Assembly: GCF_014839805.1 (NCBI RefSeq)
Contig: NC_051128.1
Span: forward strand, 13,902,466 to 13,966,465
Direction of reading: 5' to 3'
DNA: 64,000 nucleotides
Origin: Manduca sexta
Taxonomy: Eukaryota > Arthropoda > Insecta > Lepidoptera > Sphingidae
In this document: piece by piece, positions 1 through 11,251 of the stretch
Layout: every line of letters starts with the position of its first letter
Numbering within the stretch: position 1 is the first letter of the stretch
Translations under genes and position numbers: made by a program
The notes under the pieces: generated by a model
The model's input: only the letters and a program-made list of their open reading frames with translations
Told to the model about the DNA's origin: nothing
Database searches by the model: none

Positions 1-196
1 CATACTACGCGCCAAGACCATTAAATGATGACCCATACTTTACTATCATTTTGCATAAAGAATTATGCATTAAGAACTTTATCAAATCGAAATGACCACT
101 TGAGATTGTGTTTATTGTATGATTTTCCTTTTGATTTGTATAGTCATGTACATAAATTGAATTGCAAGGCTTAAGAGTCATAGTAGTTTATTTTAT

Positions 197-237
197 GTAA
201 AAGATAGTCAATAAATGATTCATTGACTATCTTTTAC
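197..237. repeat. Short perfect hairpin (16-bp arms)
   Basis: Arms 197-212 and 222-237 are exact reverse complements around a 9-nt spacer. No coding or transposon context is visible, so this may be a relic of an inverted-repeat element. Confidence 0.75.
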
Positions 238-407
238 TTCAACGACTAATTTTCATGATTATAAATTGGACAACTGGTATAGTAAGTCATATTTTTATTA
301 ATTCTATGGAATATTGTGCCGTAAGGTATTATCCTAATTCAACTAATTACCTTTAGTTACTATCTGTCTTATGTCAAATGACAATAAAATACACTAAAAA
401 TTGACGA

Positions 408-625
408 TAGACCAGTTGGGAGTGGAACGGATGAACGGTGAAGGAAAACATCGTGAGGAAACCAGCACACCTGATAGATTCATGATAATTTGGAAGGTAT
501 GTGAAGTCTCCCAAACCCGTTATAGGCCAGAGTATTGAAGGTCTAACCGCTCTCAGTAGTAGAAGAGGCCCGTGCCAAGCAATGCGACAGTAGTATAGTA
601 CTGGGCTGATAGTAATATTATTATG
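408..625 (+). mobile_element. SINE family B copy (internally deleted)
   Basis: This copy shares long blocks with 4650-4942 and 54199-54525, including 'aacatcgtgaggaaac', 'tatgtgaagtc' and 'ctctcagtagtag', and ends 'actgggctgatagtaatatta'. Compared with the copy at 54199 it lacks the stretch between 'ggaacgga' and 'aacggtgaaggaaaacatc'. The orientation is taken from the tRNA-like head of the 54199 copy. The minus-strand reading frame across it is an accident of the repeat. Confidence 0.8.
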
Positions 626-639
626 TAAAATACGCACAC

Positions 640-865
640 CGCTGCGACAACGCCCTAAGGTCCGATGTTAGAATCTTGGGTCGGGTGAAGAGATATTGTG
701 TTTTTCTACTCACAGCCCGGAGTCTGAATTTTGTGCCCGATATGGAGATAGGTTTGCCCCCTATCAAATCATGGGACGGAGACACAGGCGAAATGTGAAT
801 ATCCTAGTTACACCTCTGCTTACCGATTCAGTGAACAATGCGTGATGTGTGTTTGTTTTGTTTAA
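640..865 (+). mobile_element. SINE family A copy (decayed)
   Basis: It matches the better preserved copy at 17845-18120: 'ttgggtcgggtgaagagatattg', then 'cagcccggagtctgaattttg', 'ccccctatcaaatcatggga' and 'aatgcgtgatgtgtg'. The box B region is decayed and the box A half is missing or unrecognisable. Confidence 0.8.
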
Positions 866-1170
866 ATATACTACTGGTAGGTCTCCCATATGTGAGAGTC
901 CGTCTAGGTAGGTACCACCGCAATGTCTATTTCTGCCGCCAAGCCGCAATGTGTAATCAATGTTGTGTTCCGGTTTGAAGAACATTGTATCCAGTGTAAC
1001 TACTGAACATATGAGACTTAATATCTCATGTCTCAGGATGGCGAGCGCAGAATACCAAACAATACTTTGTTATTCAAGGTGTTGGATGGTGTGTCTACTG
1101 TTTATGGGCGGTCGTATTGTTTACCATCAGGCGAACGGCAAGCTCGTCTCGTCATTCAAAGCAATAAAAA
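866..1170 (+). repeat. Dispersed repeat family C copy
   Basis: It is closely similar to 16989-17412, and in reverse to 33217-33375 and 52165-52365. Shared blocks include 'ggtctcccatatgtgagagt', 'atttctgccgccaagc', 'tcaggatggcgagcgcag' and 'gggcggtcgtatt'. It follows the SINE A copy directly. It has no coding capacity I trust, and the family class is unknown to me (possibly a SINE or a LINE 3' end). Confidence 0.75.
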
Positions 1171-2789
1171 AATAAAAAATATATACAAATTTTCACAAGG
1201 TTAATGTATTTATAATGACATAAAAATAACGTTTTTTATGTTTATAAAAAATATTGGAGTTGTCTAAAAATTACTTCTTACAGCACGAATATGGCCATTA
1301 TGCTCGAATCATTTATAAATTAAAGAATCCTATCCGTCAGACAAAATAAACTGGACATCTGTAGAACGTACGCGGAAATTCCATAAAAAAGGGAAATAAA
1401 AACAATCATCATGGTTATTGTGATTTTGTTGAAAAGTAGTATTTCAGTCTCAGTGTAATAGCATTTTTTTGCTATTACGAGTTTCATTGTTGAATGATCG
1501 TTAGTTTATGAATATGCCAAAATTAAAATGAGGTAACCCGTATATTTCGTTTAACTAACTGCTGGCATTAAGCGCGTTGCTGCCGCAGAAGAAATAATTG
1601 TGGAATTATCGCTTGTAATAACATGCGCGCGCGCCACCTACTTTAACCGCGCACGTGCAAGCAATAAGTCAACAAAGTGGTATCGCGATCGGATAAACGG
1701 TATGGCAGCACATCAAATACAAACAAACGAAAACATTCATTATTATATATTAGATAATAATAAAATTTCTTGCGCCAATGTATCTACTATCTACGCGTTG
1801 AAATCTTTCGCCGAATGATTCAAATTCTAATTTGAATAGATTCTCAGAACAAAATTTTTTACAGGAACTGCGCAATTTTCACAATTAAAAATAATAATAA
1901 TAAACTCATCGATTCATTGGAACGTAAAAGAAGGATAGACTAACAAATAATATTACGTAGAAATATTTTAGCATATACACCGTGACTCAATAGTTGTTTG
2001 GAAACGATTTTTTTTTAATTCTGTAACAATAATAGAGTTTAAAAAAATACCAATATAATGAAATAAAAATATTTTTTATAAACATTTAAATTATTGTTTA
2101 CGGATAATAAATGTGAAATCGTAGCTATGCAACTAAATCTCACGTACTATTACGATCATTACGATCGGTGCCATTCATAACTATGAACTGTCGCGACGTT
2201 ACTATCATTATCAAACTCGAACGAGTGAAAAATTTTATCAAAAACTATATTTTTTAATTATTAATAGTACAACTAATTTACTATTTTGGTCCTACAAATT
2301 GTTTTAAGTAACCAAATGTTGGTTCCAAAACGACTATAAAATCAGAATGTATATTCCTAAAATAGTATTGGTATTATATTTAAATAGGTACATATTATAT
2401 TTAAATACGTACTTATTAAATATAATTAATTTTATACTTATTGCTCTCACTTATTTTACATTTAATTAGGGGGTCTTCTAAGCTTTTAGGTTATAAAAAA
2501 ATGGTTCGCATAAACTACTGCATTTAAGGAATTAAATCTGGAATTCGAGACCAGTATGCCTCAAAAAATATATTTGTTCGGTTATCGTATTCTGTTACAA
2601 TGAATTCCTCAGCAGTTTAATTCATCTTGATTTTAAAAAAAAACTAGGTACCTTATATGAAATATCATCTGAGGTATCTATGTCCGATCATTGACGATTT
2701 AGAGAACTTTGTAGTCAGAATATTTGCTAGATATTGTGAAAATTATTTCCAAATGAAGACTGGCAAGCGCAAACCAGGTTTTGCATTTC
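1171..2789. other. AT-rich DNA without recognisable gene
   Basis: Only short frames are present. I see homopolymer A/T tracts and a few small inverted repeats (for example around 1820-1845), and nothing I can assign as an exon, RNA gene or transposon. Confidence 0.5.
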
Positions 2790-3045
2790 AGGGTGGTATA
2801 AGGTGTTACTAGTCTCCGATTAGTTACTGCTACTTGTACGGGAGTTTTGATGGTTATCGTCACGCGAGCGATTCGTCGATCCTAAGGGGGTTCCTTTCCT
2901 TCCCCCAGTCTTTCTCCTCCAGATGTTCCCTCCCAACTATCCTCCAGGCCTCTATAGTTGCTAAGCCGGGGGATTCCAGTATCCCTTTCATAGGTTCTCA
3001 AGGTTTAGACTGCAGAGTCACTTACAAAAACCGACAATCATGAAA
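2790..3045 (-). repeat. Dispersed repeat family D fragment
   Basis: This C/T-rich block resembles 43490-43625 in the Ig gene intron 9. Both contain variants of 'cttcccaactttccttcagg' followed by a 'ggattccagtatc' motif. On the minus strand it reads as a purine-rich, possibly LINE-derived coding remnant, but I cannot identify the protein. Confidence 0.45.
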
Positions 3046-3369
3046 TTTGTCACATACTTTGTCAGGAAAGAAATATGGTATACAGAAGGAAATTTGGTTT
3101 GTTTTATCCAAAAGAAAATAGGGTTCCCGAGGGATCTACTTTATAATATGCTGTCATGCCACCAGAGGATTGTGCCCCCTCCCCCACTTTGGAAAGCAAT
3201 GGTCTAAAGTTTACGTGAAAAACCTTATTTACCAGAATCGGTCAAGGTTATAATATGTACTACGTCATTTGCGGTTTAGTGTCCTTCGTTTTTAAAAAAC
3301 ATATTGTTATTTACCTACACGGGAATTTATATTTTATTTATATTGCGACAAGGTTACTTTCTCGTCACG

Positions 3370-3655
3370 GGGCGAGATTGTGCCTAGCATGTCGTGCTGA
3401 ATTTTTTTTATCCCAGGCACGGTAAAGTGACTTCACTGCACCTGATGGTAAGTGAAGTGTGGTCGTACAGTGTCGACTGATGAGAGATGACCCCTTTAAT
3501 TATGCCGGCCTGTTGGAACCGGATATACACAGGCTGATCCCGGAATGCGACCTACGTGGGCCACTATGGCGGGTTTTAACACCTTGTATACGGTGGTCGC
3601 TATTCAGGCGAATCTCAAATATATCCTACCATTTGCAAAAAAGTGTCTACCCAAT
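3370..3655. repeat. Dispersed repeat family E copy
   Basis: It is similar to 5615-5785. Shared blocks are 'gtcgactgat', 'aattatgccgg', 'atacacaggctgatcc', 'ccactatggcgg', 'ttttaacacc' and 'ggtggtcgctat'. The element class is unknown. The two overlapping frames here are not genes. Confidence 0.7.
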
Positions 3656-3960
3656 ACCCATATACAATACATGCATAAGCACATTTATATTGTAGCTTCT
3701 TTGCGGCTTATTATGCAATTAGCGTGAACATTTTTTAGTACCTATTTTACCAAGTTATATGTCAGTAAAACGGTTCGAATCTTCGCGGAGTAAAAAACGA
3801 AATCTAGACCGAATTTATTGTATATTACCTGTAATCTAAATTCTCATTTTCGTTAAGAAGTTTACAGTAAATTATTTTATTTAGGCATCATAATTTTAGG
3901 ATGAAAGTATAAATGAAAAAATACTCGCGAAACAATATGTAAAATTGTTTTATTTAAACA

Positions 3961-4167
3961 CTAGCTTTTGTCCGCGGCTCCGGTCGCGTGAAAAGTATTT
4001 CGGGGATAAAAATCTCGCTTTAATTTTTTCTAGGAAAAAGTAGCCTATAAACCTCAGGAGTAATGAATAGCTTCCTATAAGTGAATTATTTTTCATAATT
4101 GGTTTAGTAGTTCCTGAGCTTAGCGCGATCAAACAAACTAATTTACTCTTCAGCTTTATAGTATAGT
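3961..4167 (-). mobile_element. Helitron-like non-autonomous element (short)
   Basis: Read on the minus strand it starts 'ctatactataaagctgaag', contains 'gcgctaagctcaggaactac', and ends with a GC-rich segment followed by 'aaaagctag' with a T next in the flank. It is the same family as 62210-63220. The 3' CTAG next to T, a GC hairpin just inside it, and insertion between A and T are Helitron hallmarks. Confidence 0.65.
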
Positions 4168-4649
4168 TTAATTAATAATTGTGATCTAAACTTCACTTAT
4201 TTTCGCCACATGAACCCTATTCACCCCGTGTAAGTACTTTATAAATTAAATGGATTTCGTGTATAATAAAACACATTAGGTAACTGCGAATTAAATATGT
4301 TTCGTGATAATTTGAAACTAAGTTGCCCCATGGGTCGTAGTCAATTTGATGTTTGACTCTTCAATGTTTCGAATCATTTTGCTGTACTTTTACTTTTAAA
4401 TTAATCTAAGGTTCATTAGTGAGAGTTTTCGACAAACATTTAAGTGATTAAAATTCGCCGCATTAGTCTAATGGCTGAAGGCTTGACCTGTGAGGCTTTG
4501 AGTTCGATTAGTCATAAAAAAATTGGATTTTTTAATTCAAAGACCGCTGAGGTTATGAACCGTGAGATGATGAAGCATTTCGTTTTATCACATTCAGAAA
4601 AAGAACATACATCAAAAACAGCGTAGTTATCCTAGGTTCTAACATATAG
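4168..4649. other. No recognisable gene
   Basis: This interval holds a 60-codon frame at 4444-4626 that looks random. The segment 4455-4515 faintly resembles a tRNA-derived SINE head ('gagttcgatta'), too decayed to call. Confidence 0.4.
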
Positions 4650-4942
4650 AAAGATCTGCCGAGACGAATAGCCGCAGTTTTAAAATCCAAGGCACACATC
4701 TCTTACTTTTCGAAGTTACGTGTGCAATGTTTATTAGTTTTTGTACACTTTAACGGTAACAGAAAAGATTGTGAAGAAACCAACATATCTGAGAATTCTC
4801 TACAAATTATTTCGACGATATGTGAAGTCTGCCAACCCGCATGAGGCCAGTGTGGTGGATTAGGGCCTCATTCTTATCAGTAGTAGAGGAGGCCTGTTCC
4901 CAGCAGTGGGACAGTATATAATACAAGGCTGATATTATTTTA
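4650..4942 (+). mobile_element. SINE family B copy
   Basis: It is collinear with 54199-54525: 'ctgccgagacgaat', 'aaccaacatatctgagaa', 'tatgtgaagtctgccaaccc', 'aggccagtgtggtggatta' and 'cagtgggacagtatataata'. The tRNA-like head is truncated at the left. Confidence 0.8.
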
Positions 4943-5614
4943 TATATCCTAGGTCATCAGGTGTGCCATTGAAGAACGGGATTATAAAAATAACTTTTTA
5001 TTGCATAATTTATTCAGCCGCCTTGGCAACTATATATTTCACGTTAAGTTTTACGCAAAATCATAACTAACCTATTCCACTACAGTTTTTGTAACTACCA
5101 GGAAGCTAAATATATTAAATACAAGGCAATATTATTAACAGTTTATTTTTATTATTTGTTTTTTGTGATAGGCAATAAATACCGCAAGATATTCCATTAT
5201 CGGCACAAACCCCAAAATAAATGAATCTAATATAAATTTGGACATATCCAATATAAATTATATGTTAATTGACGAACCCATCTTCACTAGTTGACATCTA
5301 TTTGGAGTGCATTCCACGTATAAGTGCACTTTGTCGTGCAAAAAGGAAAATAGATCGGGATGACGAGGCAGATCGCTATGTCTTCCTCATAATCTTAAGG
5401 CTAAGTGTTTATAATGAACAGCAGGTAAAGGTTACGCCCCGTATATAATGGCCAATACTTTGCAAAACATATTTGTTGATTGAGGAATTTTGTAGGACTT
5501 CATGGGAGCCCAATGGGATATGACCAATAACTTATTTGAATGAATATTGTGAAAATTTATTTAAAGTAGTTACATGTTTTATTTATACTTATATGAAAAT
5601 TATGGTACGTTAAG
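4943..5614. other. No recognisable gene
   Basis: This is AT-rich DNA downstream (in minus-strand direction) of the Methuselah-like exon at 5817-6272. If that gene has exons nearby they should lie here or further left, but I found no open stretch with a receptor-like translation. Confidence 0.4.
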
Positions 5615-5785
5615 TGGGGTCCATATAGAATGTCGACTGATTGACAGAATTATGCCGGTTTATTTGGATCGGACATACACATACTGATCCTGAAGCGACA
5701 CATATGGTCCATTATGGCGGATTTTAACACCTAGTATACAGTGGTCGCTATCCAGGCGGATACAAAATATATCCTACCACAAGCA
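5615..5785. repeat. Dispersed repeat family E copy
   Basis: This is a second copy of the 3370-3655 repeat ('gtcgactgattgacag', 'aattatgccgg', 'atacacatactgatcc', 'ttttaacacctagtatac'). It ends about 30 bases inside the intron that follows the splice donor of the minus-strand exon at 5817-6272. Confidence 0.7.
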
Positions 5786-5816
5786 CAAGATTATTGTAAC
5801 TTGAAATAAATCTTAC

Positions 5817-6272
5817 CATTCTAAGGTGATATAGATCAGCCGCGCGACTTATAGGGATCCTCCTAGTCTTTGGTGCTGTGCAGTTCATTTTTCCAGGAAT
5901 AAAATGAAACAGTGAGGTAGCGTTAACATCTTCACGTACTCTGTACGAAATAATATCCCACACTGGGGGCTTAAAAGGCTCTGATACATTCTCACAGCTC
6001 CTCTTCTTTCTATTATAACCAAAGCCGAACGGACAGCATTTTCTTATGCAAGTAATTTTTGAACATATACAACCTCTTTCTTTCCCGTTTTCATCGATAT
6101 AGTATTCGCCTTTGCTATAGTAATAACCCTTGTAATATATATCCCCATTTTTCATAGGATTTCCTGTAGAAATGTCCACGCTGCTGTGTTCATCACACAC
6201 TTGAATTCTCTTCGAATTACTTCCATACACACCGAATACACACAACAAAACTATAAACAATCCGCAATTCAT
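5817..6272 (-). CDS. Methuselah-like receptor, first coding exon (ectodomain N-terminus)
   Basis: This encodes 152 residues, starting at the ATG ending at 6272, with a hydrophobic signal peptide (residues 1-17). The mature part follows the Methuselah ectodomain pattern: C26 followed by 'SSVDIS', a 'KNGDIYYKGYYY' strand, then the cysteine block C68, C70, C75, C79-C80-P81 and C93. Methuselah-like proteins are insect class B-type seven-helix receptors acting at the plasma membrane. This exon would give only the extracellular cap. A clean donor (ATG|GTAAGA, GT at 5816-5815) ends the exon in phase 0; the frame runs on into the intron to 5748. No later exon with the rest of the ectodomain or the seven helices was found to the left, so the gene is incomplete here, or it is a lone duplicate exon. 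The family assignment is by recognised pattern, not a search. Confidence 0.75.
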
Positions 6273-6396
6273 TGTTGTCTAGTTTACAATATATCGTAAG
6301 TTGTTTGGGTTAAAGACACGTGTGTCCGCTAACGCGGCCGGTCTACTACTAAACTATTAACAATTCTCGAGATGACTCCTCAATGAGGGAATTCCG

Positions 6397-6404
6397 CTTA
6401 AATA
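6397..6404 (-). promoter_or_regulatory. Possible TATA box of Methuselah-like exon
   Basis: TATTTAAG on the minus strand lies about 125 bases upstream of the ATG. An AGTCA-type initiator-like sequence near 6377 is about 25 bases downstream of it. This is inference from motif and spacing only. Confidence 0.35.
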
Positions 6405-7312
6405 CCCGCACAGGTTGGCGATTTATTGCGTAAGTACAATTATAATGGCAACTTCTAACTTTGTTCGAAATTTTTCAATTGAGACTTTCGTGGTATAAAG
6501 GAAATATTTGGAATATTCTGTCCTTTTCGCACGATTAATCTTGTAAAACCGGTTTAAGTTTCAACGTTCCTCCATAAAACGATGAACAGTCTTTGTTATT
6601 ATTTTGTTTTGACAACTTTCGTTTTTAAAAATAAATTAAAATGTCATTAACATGTATCAATATCGCACAATAATTGTTTGACGATTTAGTTTTTTGATAA
6701 GTAAGTAGATTGTTTAAATCTTACACTAAATTCACAGTCACGAATGTCACGCAAAATCACATGCATCGTATACGACGAAGTTGCGGAAGTTCACAACATT
6801 CGATGATTTTAACTTCAGTCTTAAGACACGAGTGTTGAGCGCGGTATCTCAACGAAGAACTGGACTGGTTAACACATTTTGACACTACAAACTATCATAA
6901 AACTGGTTACGTTTACATCTGATTGACGATTTCCGAACACGTCACGGAGTAAACGACCTAATAGACATAATAACAGTGACGTTGTTGTTTGACATTGGCT
7001 TCTAGTTAACATTTTTATGTACATTTAATCTATGTATATAAAATGAATCCCTATTTCCATTGGTCACGCCGTCACGCGTGAACGGCTGGACATTTCACTA
7101 TTTTTGTTGTTGTGTTTGTTACTGTCAGGAGAAGGTTCTTGTAAAAGAAATAAAGTCTAAAAATGCGCGGAAAATAAGAAAATTTAAGAAAACTTTACGA
7201 AAATATTAATTTTATGTAACTGTCAATTGTTTGAAATAATTGTCAGCGATTGACAGAATGCGCGCTGCAAATTCATAGTTAAGACGGGACAACGTCTGTC
7301 GGGTCAGCTACT
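6405..7312. other. Intergenic, no recognisable gene
   Basis: Upstream region of the minus-strand Methuselah-like exon. It is AT-rich with only short frames, and nothing was assignable. Confidence 0.4.
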
Positions 7313-7487
7313 TTACTAATAAAGCTGAGAGAGTAAGTTTGTTTGTACGCGCTAATCTCAGGAACTACTAAACGGATGTTTTTTTTTTCACTACTAGTAA
7401 GCTACATTACTAATGAGTGCTACAGGCTAGTTCTTATCCCGGAAAAATATTTTCACGCGGGCAGAGCCGAAGGCAAAACGCAGTTAA
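7313..7487 (+). mobile_element. Helitron-like element copy (decayed)
   Basis: It contains 'aataaagctgagagagtaag', 'acgcgctaatctcaggaact' and, at the right end, 'ttcacgcgggcagagccga', in the same order as the copies at 54739 and 62210. The 3' CTAG end is mutated. Confidence 0.6.
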
Positions 7488-8099
7488 AGTATAAAAATAA
7501 AGTTGACCTTACAAACAAAATTGAAAATCGAATGGTTACAACAAACTGAGATGTTAAGGAGTATGAGGCGGTTTTGAAACGATATGCCGTGGGTTTGGTC
7601 CCTGTACCATTCGTTTATGATGTCCGCGTTCGTGTCTGGTATTGCTTGAAGCCATTTTAAGGCACACAATGCGCCATTATTATCTTTAATTTTTGGTGTT
7701 GCTCATAGTTATTACGACATATAATTCTTTCTGACTGCACGGCACTAGTTCTGACCATTAATAATATAGTATAATCAACGTATCACATGTTTCATAAAGT
7801 AAATGATTCCGTCTCATTACTGAAGTTTTCAGTAACTGTTAGTTCCATAGTAATGTAGTGTTTCTCGGCAAATTGACAGCGTGTGCGCATCGCCTTATAC
7901 CTGTTGTCCTTTTAATAATATTGTCATATTCACACAAAGATAAATGATATAGTCAACATATTTTATGAGAAAAAGTATTCTATTTTAGAGTAATTTTGAT
8001 CCTGTACAACCTTGAGCATGGGTTAAATTATAATGCGTAAAAAACTGAAAGGCGGTAGTGACATTTCGTAGGACCTTTCAACCGGAATTTCTTTCGTAA
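7488..8099. other. No recognisable gene
   Basis: AT-rich interval up to the assembly gap. Two short overlapping frames on opposite strands near 7484-7669 have no recognisable similarity. Confidence 0.4.
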
Positions 8100-8599
8100 N
8101 NNNNNNNNNNNNNNNNNNNNNNNNNNNNNNNNNNNNNNNNNNNNNNNNNNNNNNNNNNNNNNNNNNNNNNNNNNNNNNNNNNNNNNNNNNNNNNNNNNNN
8201 NNNNNNNNNNNNNNNNNNNNNNNNNNNNNNNNNNNNNNNNNNNNNNNNNNNNNNNNNNNNNNNNNNNNNNNNNNNNNNNNNNNNNNNNNNNNNNNNNNNN
8301 NNNNNNNNNNNNNNNNNNNNNNNNNNNNNNNNNNNNNNNNNNNNNNNNNNNNNNNNNNNNNNNNNNNNNNNNNNNNNNNNNNNNNNNNNNNNNNNNNNNN
8401 NNNNNNNNNNNNNNNNNNNNNNNNNNNNNNNNNNNNNNNNNNNNNNNNNNNNNNNNNNNNNNNNNNNNNNNNNNNNNNNNNNNNNNNNNNNNNNNNNNNN
8501 NNNNNNNNNNNNNNNNNNNNNNNNNNNNNNNNNNNNNNNNNNNNNNNNNNNNNNNNNNNNNNNNNNNNNNNNNNNNNNNNNNNNNNNNNNNNNNNNNNN
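8100..8599. other. Assembly gap (500 N)
   Basis: Exactly 500 N, a conventional placeholder, so the true length is unknown. Any reading frame spanning it is an artefact. Confidence 0.98.
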
Positions 8600-9431
8600 A
8601 TCGTCATGAGATCCATATTTAATTAATGTTAATGTAGCGCTGCCGCATAATGCCTTAGTGCTTACATTTTTAAATGCAGGTAAAAAGTATTTTTTGTTCC
8701 TTGTATTGGACGGAATGAGAATCTAGTCTAATGAATAAGCTGCGCTTAAAAGGCTTGCTTAGTATTGAAGTAAAAATATTCAACATTTTAATTAGAAGTT
8801 CGTTTTAGTAGACGGGAGAGGTAAGACTGTTAATAACTTCATTGTTTATGAACTTGATGTGTTCAGTTTCAAAAGTTTGACAAGTATAATTAGTTTTAAG
8901 TATATAAGTATCTACGTGTTTTGTACTATGCCTTGAGTTATTTTAGTTATTATCATTAACATAATATTATATGAATATTTAATGGGTACGATGGATATAG
9001 AATTTTTATTAGCCAGTGTACCAAAAATTTATTAATTTGTTTTTTTTTTACACCAGAACTGATACTGAGTTTAGCATAGGTCAAATATAACATCGACCAT
9101 TGCTAGTTGCCAGAATGATGCTGGCCTGTTACTCGTCGCATGGAATCAAGTTTCGTCGCAATGTTCCAATATTAAGAGGTTTTCATTACCTATGAGGTTT
9201 TGCATATGCAGTTAGGTGTAAAATACAATTACCTCGTATTATACTGAAGAACCAAAAGCAATTGAAATAGTGTTCCACAAACACATTAAAACATCCATCA
9301 CTTTCGCATACAGGGTGTCTAAATAATACAACAGCACTTTACATAAAAATCACATGCGTTTATTATTACATATTTTCACTGCACTCCGCTTTATTTTATT
9401 GACTCGTCCATAACACAAAAAAATTCAAAAA
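8600..9431. other. No recognisable gene
   Basis: AT-rich sequence. 'cagggtgtctaaataat' at 9312 faintly resembles transposon-end or minisatellite sequence that follows, but no element can be delimited. Confidence 0.35.
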
Positions 9432-9715
9432 GGTTTATTATCAAGTATTTTGACTGCAATATATAGTTTACCATTACACAAAAAGTTGTATACAGGGTGT
9501 GTTTATATATTTTGACTGTACTATATACTCTACTATAACGCAAAAACTCGTATATAGGGTGTGTTTATATGTTTTGACTATACTATATTGTACCAAAGGG
9601 GCAATGACATACATACGGAATGTGTTTATATTTTGACTGCACTATATACTCTACCATAACGTAAAAAGTCGTATACAGGGTGTGTTCATATTTTGACTGT
9701 ACTATATTGTGCCAA
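9432..9715. repeat. Minisatellite, ~61-bp unit, ~4.5 copies
   Basis: The word 'tgtgtt' recurs at 9498, 9560, 9621 and 9681 (spacings 62, 61 and 60). Each occurrence is preceded by a variant of 'cgtatacaggg' and followed by 'tattttgactgtactatat'. Alternate units differ in the following segment ('ctctaccataacg' versus 'tgtaccaaaggggc'), hinting at a two-unit higher-order period. Confidence 0.8.
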
Positions 9716-11251
9716 GGGGCAATGGCGTGGCGCGGGTACAGCACAGTCACAGTCAGTCACGGCTTGTGGTCACGCCGCGAAATGCACTGCTTTGTTCTAC
9801 GGGTGTGTGGCCACAGCGGGGACTGACAGCGGTTTGGGAGTATATGGCTTTGGCGTGTTGGGAACTATATTATAGTATGCGTATAATTAGAGATGGAAAA
9901 TATATGATAAAATTTAAATTATTGAGTCCATTTGTGAAACAACATATATAAATGTACTTAATCTTACGTATTCATTTTATGTCGGGCGTTAAAAATAATT
10001 TAGCTTTTTATGTTTAGCGTTGAAATTAATGTATTAAATCAAAAGAGATTATTTAATTTCTACTAAAAAACAAGTAATAGTTACATTTCATGGTTATTTG
10101 ACGTAATAGTATGAAATAATATCATGAAACAATAAATTAATTTATAAACTATTATAAATAAAATTTTGTCCTAATAATTCAATAATTCACAAACTTCCAC
10201 ATTTCTCCCTTATTTGGAGTATTGAAACCATAGGTTCTCTATAGATCAGCTATAGTCAATCTGCGGTCCACTGGGCTCTTAAAGTGGCCCATGTGACCAT
10301 TTTTAAGAAAATTTCAATAAAACCTAATAAACTTTTCCCGAGATTACCTGAGCTGTTTGCTAACCCTATAAAAATGAAATAACTTCATTATTTACTGGAA
10401 TTCCATTGAATTCCATTTCATTCATATTTATAATTAATTTTTATTAAAAGAAATAAAATGTACAATTTTAATTACGTTTTAAGAACTTAAGCAGGTCAAT
10501 GAATGTATATTGTCGCCGGCATCATAATTAAGATATCTTGTGACCTGTATGAAAAAAATAAGTACGACTGCTGTATACAATTTTATTGACAGCGTGAATG
10601 CGTCGGCATCTTCAAATAATTGGTGTTTCAAACTTCACACAGAATATTGACGTGAAGTGCCATTTTGTCTATCGCATAGCAAATAAATTGCGTTAGACAA
10701 CAAATCCTTTCGTAATAAATACACATTGCTCTCAGCCGGCAGCGCTAATACAATTCCTTTGACAGTCTACATGTCCATACACTGCGGTGTCACCATCACT
10801 TACCATCTATTAAGCCACGTGCTCGTTAATCCAACGATACCGCCATCTCCTCTCACACACACCACGCCAGAAAGCATTTCCACTAGCACGCGGCTGACAT
10901 TTTGGGCCTCACACGTCCGTGCCCGTGTGTGACGGTGTTAAAAACTCGGCTGTTTCTAGTTTTTACGTATTTCGCGCGTCCATTGTAACTGGCATCCGGA
11001 CTGTATCAACGGGTTCATTGTTTTACTCTGTTGATTTTATTCAACCTGTGTTGATGCCTTTATGTTGGATTATGTGGAGTGAGCTTGTATCAGCAGGGGC
11101 TTTTGTTGTTGGCGCTGAAATACTGAATTAATTTGTGATAAAGCCTCCGCAGACACATTTGTCTACAGGATGAATGGGTTGTCTCGATTGGATTACAGAA
11201 TATCAAAGGGTTGTCACAGTTTTGTTGTTAATTTTCGTTTGGTAAGTGGAT
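9716..11251. other. No recognisable gene
   Basis: This includes a somewhat GC-richer patch at 9716-9870 and another at 10720-10940, with short frames in several phases. None shows a domain, a splice-bounded exon or similarity I can name. A hAT-like end ('ctgcggtccactgggctc') near 10260 is suggestive but unpaired. Confidence 0.4.

Noticed and set aside
374..637. 87-codon minus-strand frame
   Set aside because: It lies in a SINE family B copy; similar frames are absent in the other copies.
4455..4515. tRNA-like 'gagttcgatta' segment
   Set aside because: Neither a cloverleaf nor a clear SINE body can be built; too decayed.
5748..5816. C-terminal extension of the Methuselah-like frame
   Set aside because: A strong splice donor (GTAAGA) precedes it and the translation loses family resemblance; part of it is repeat family E.
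8023..8616. 197-codon minus-strand frame
   Set aside because: It exists only because the 500 N gap contains no stops.
10240..10330. Possible hAT element end
   Set aside because: One hAT-like end only; no partner inverted end or 8-bp duplication was found.
10726..11131. Two overlapping plus-strand frames
   Set aside because: No recognisable motif and no conserved frame; probably chance in a GC-richer patch.
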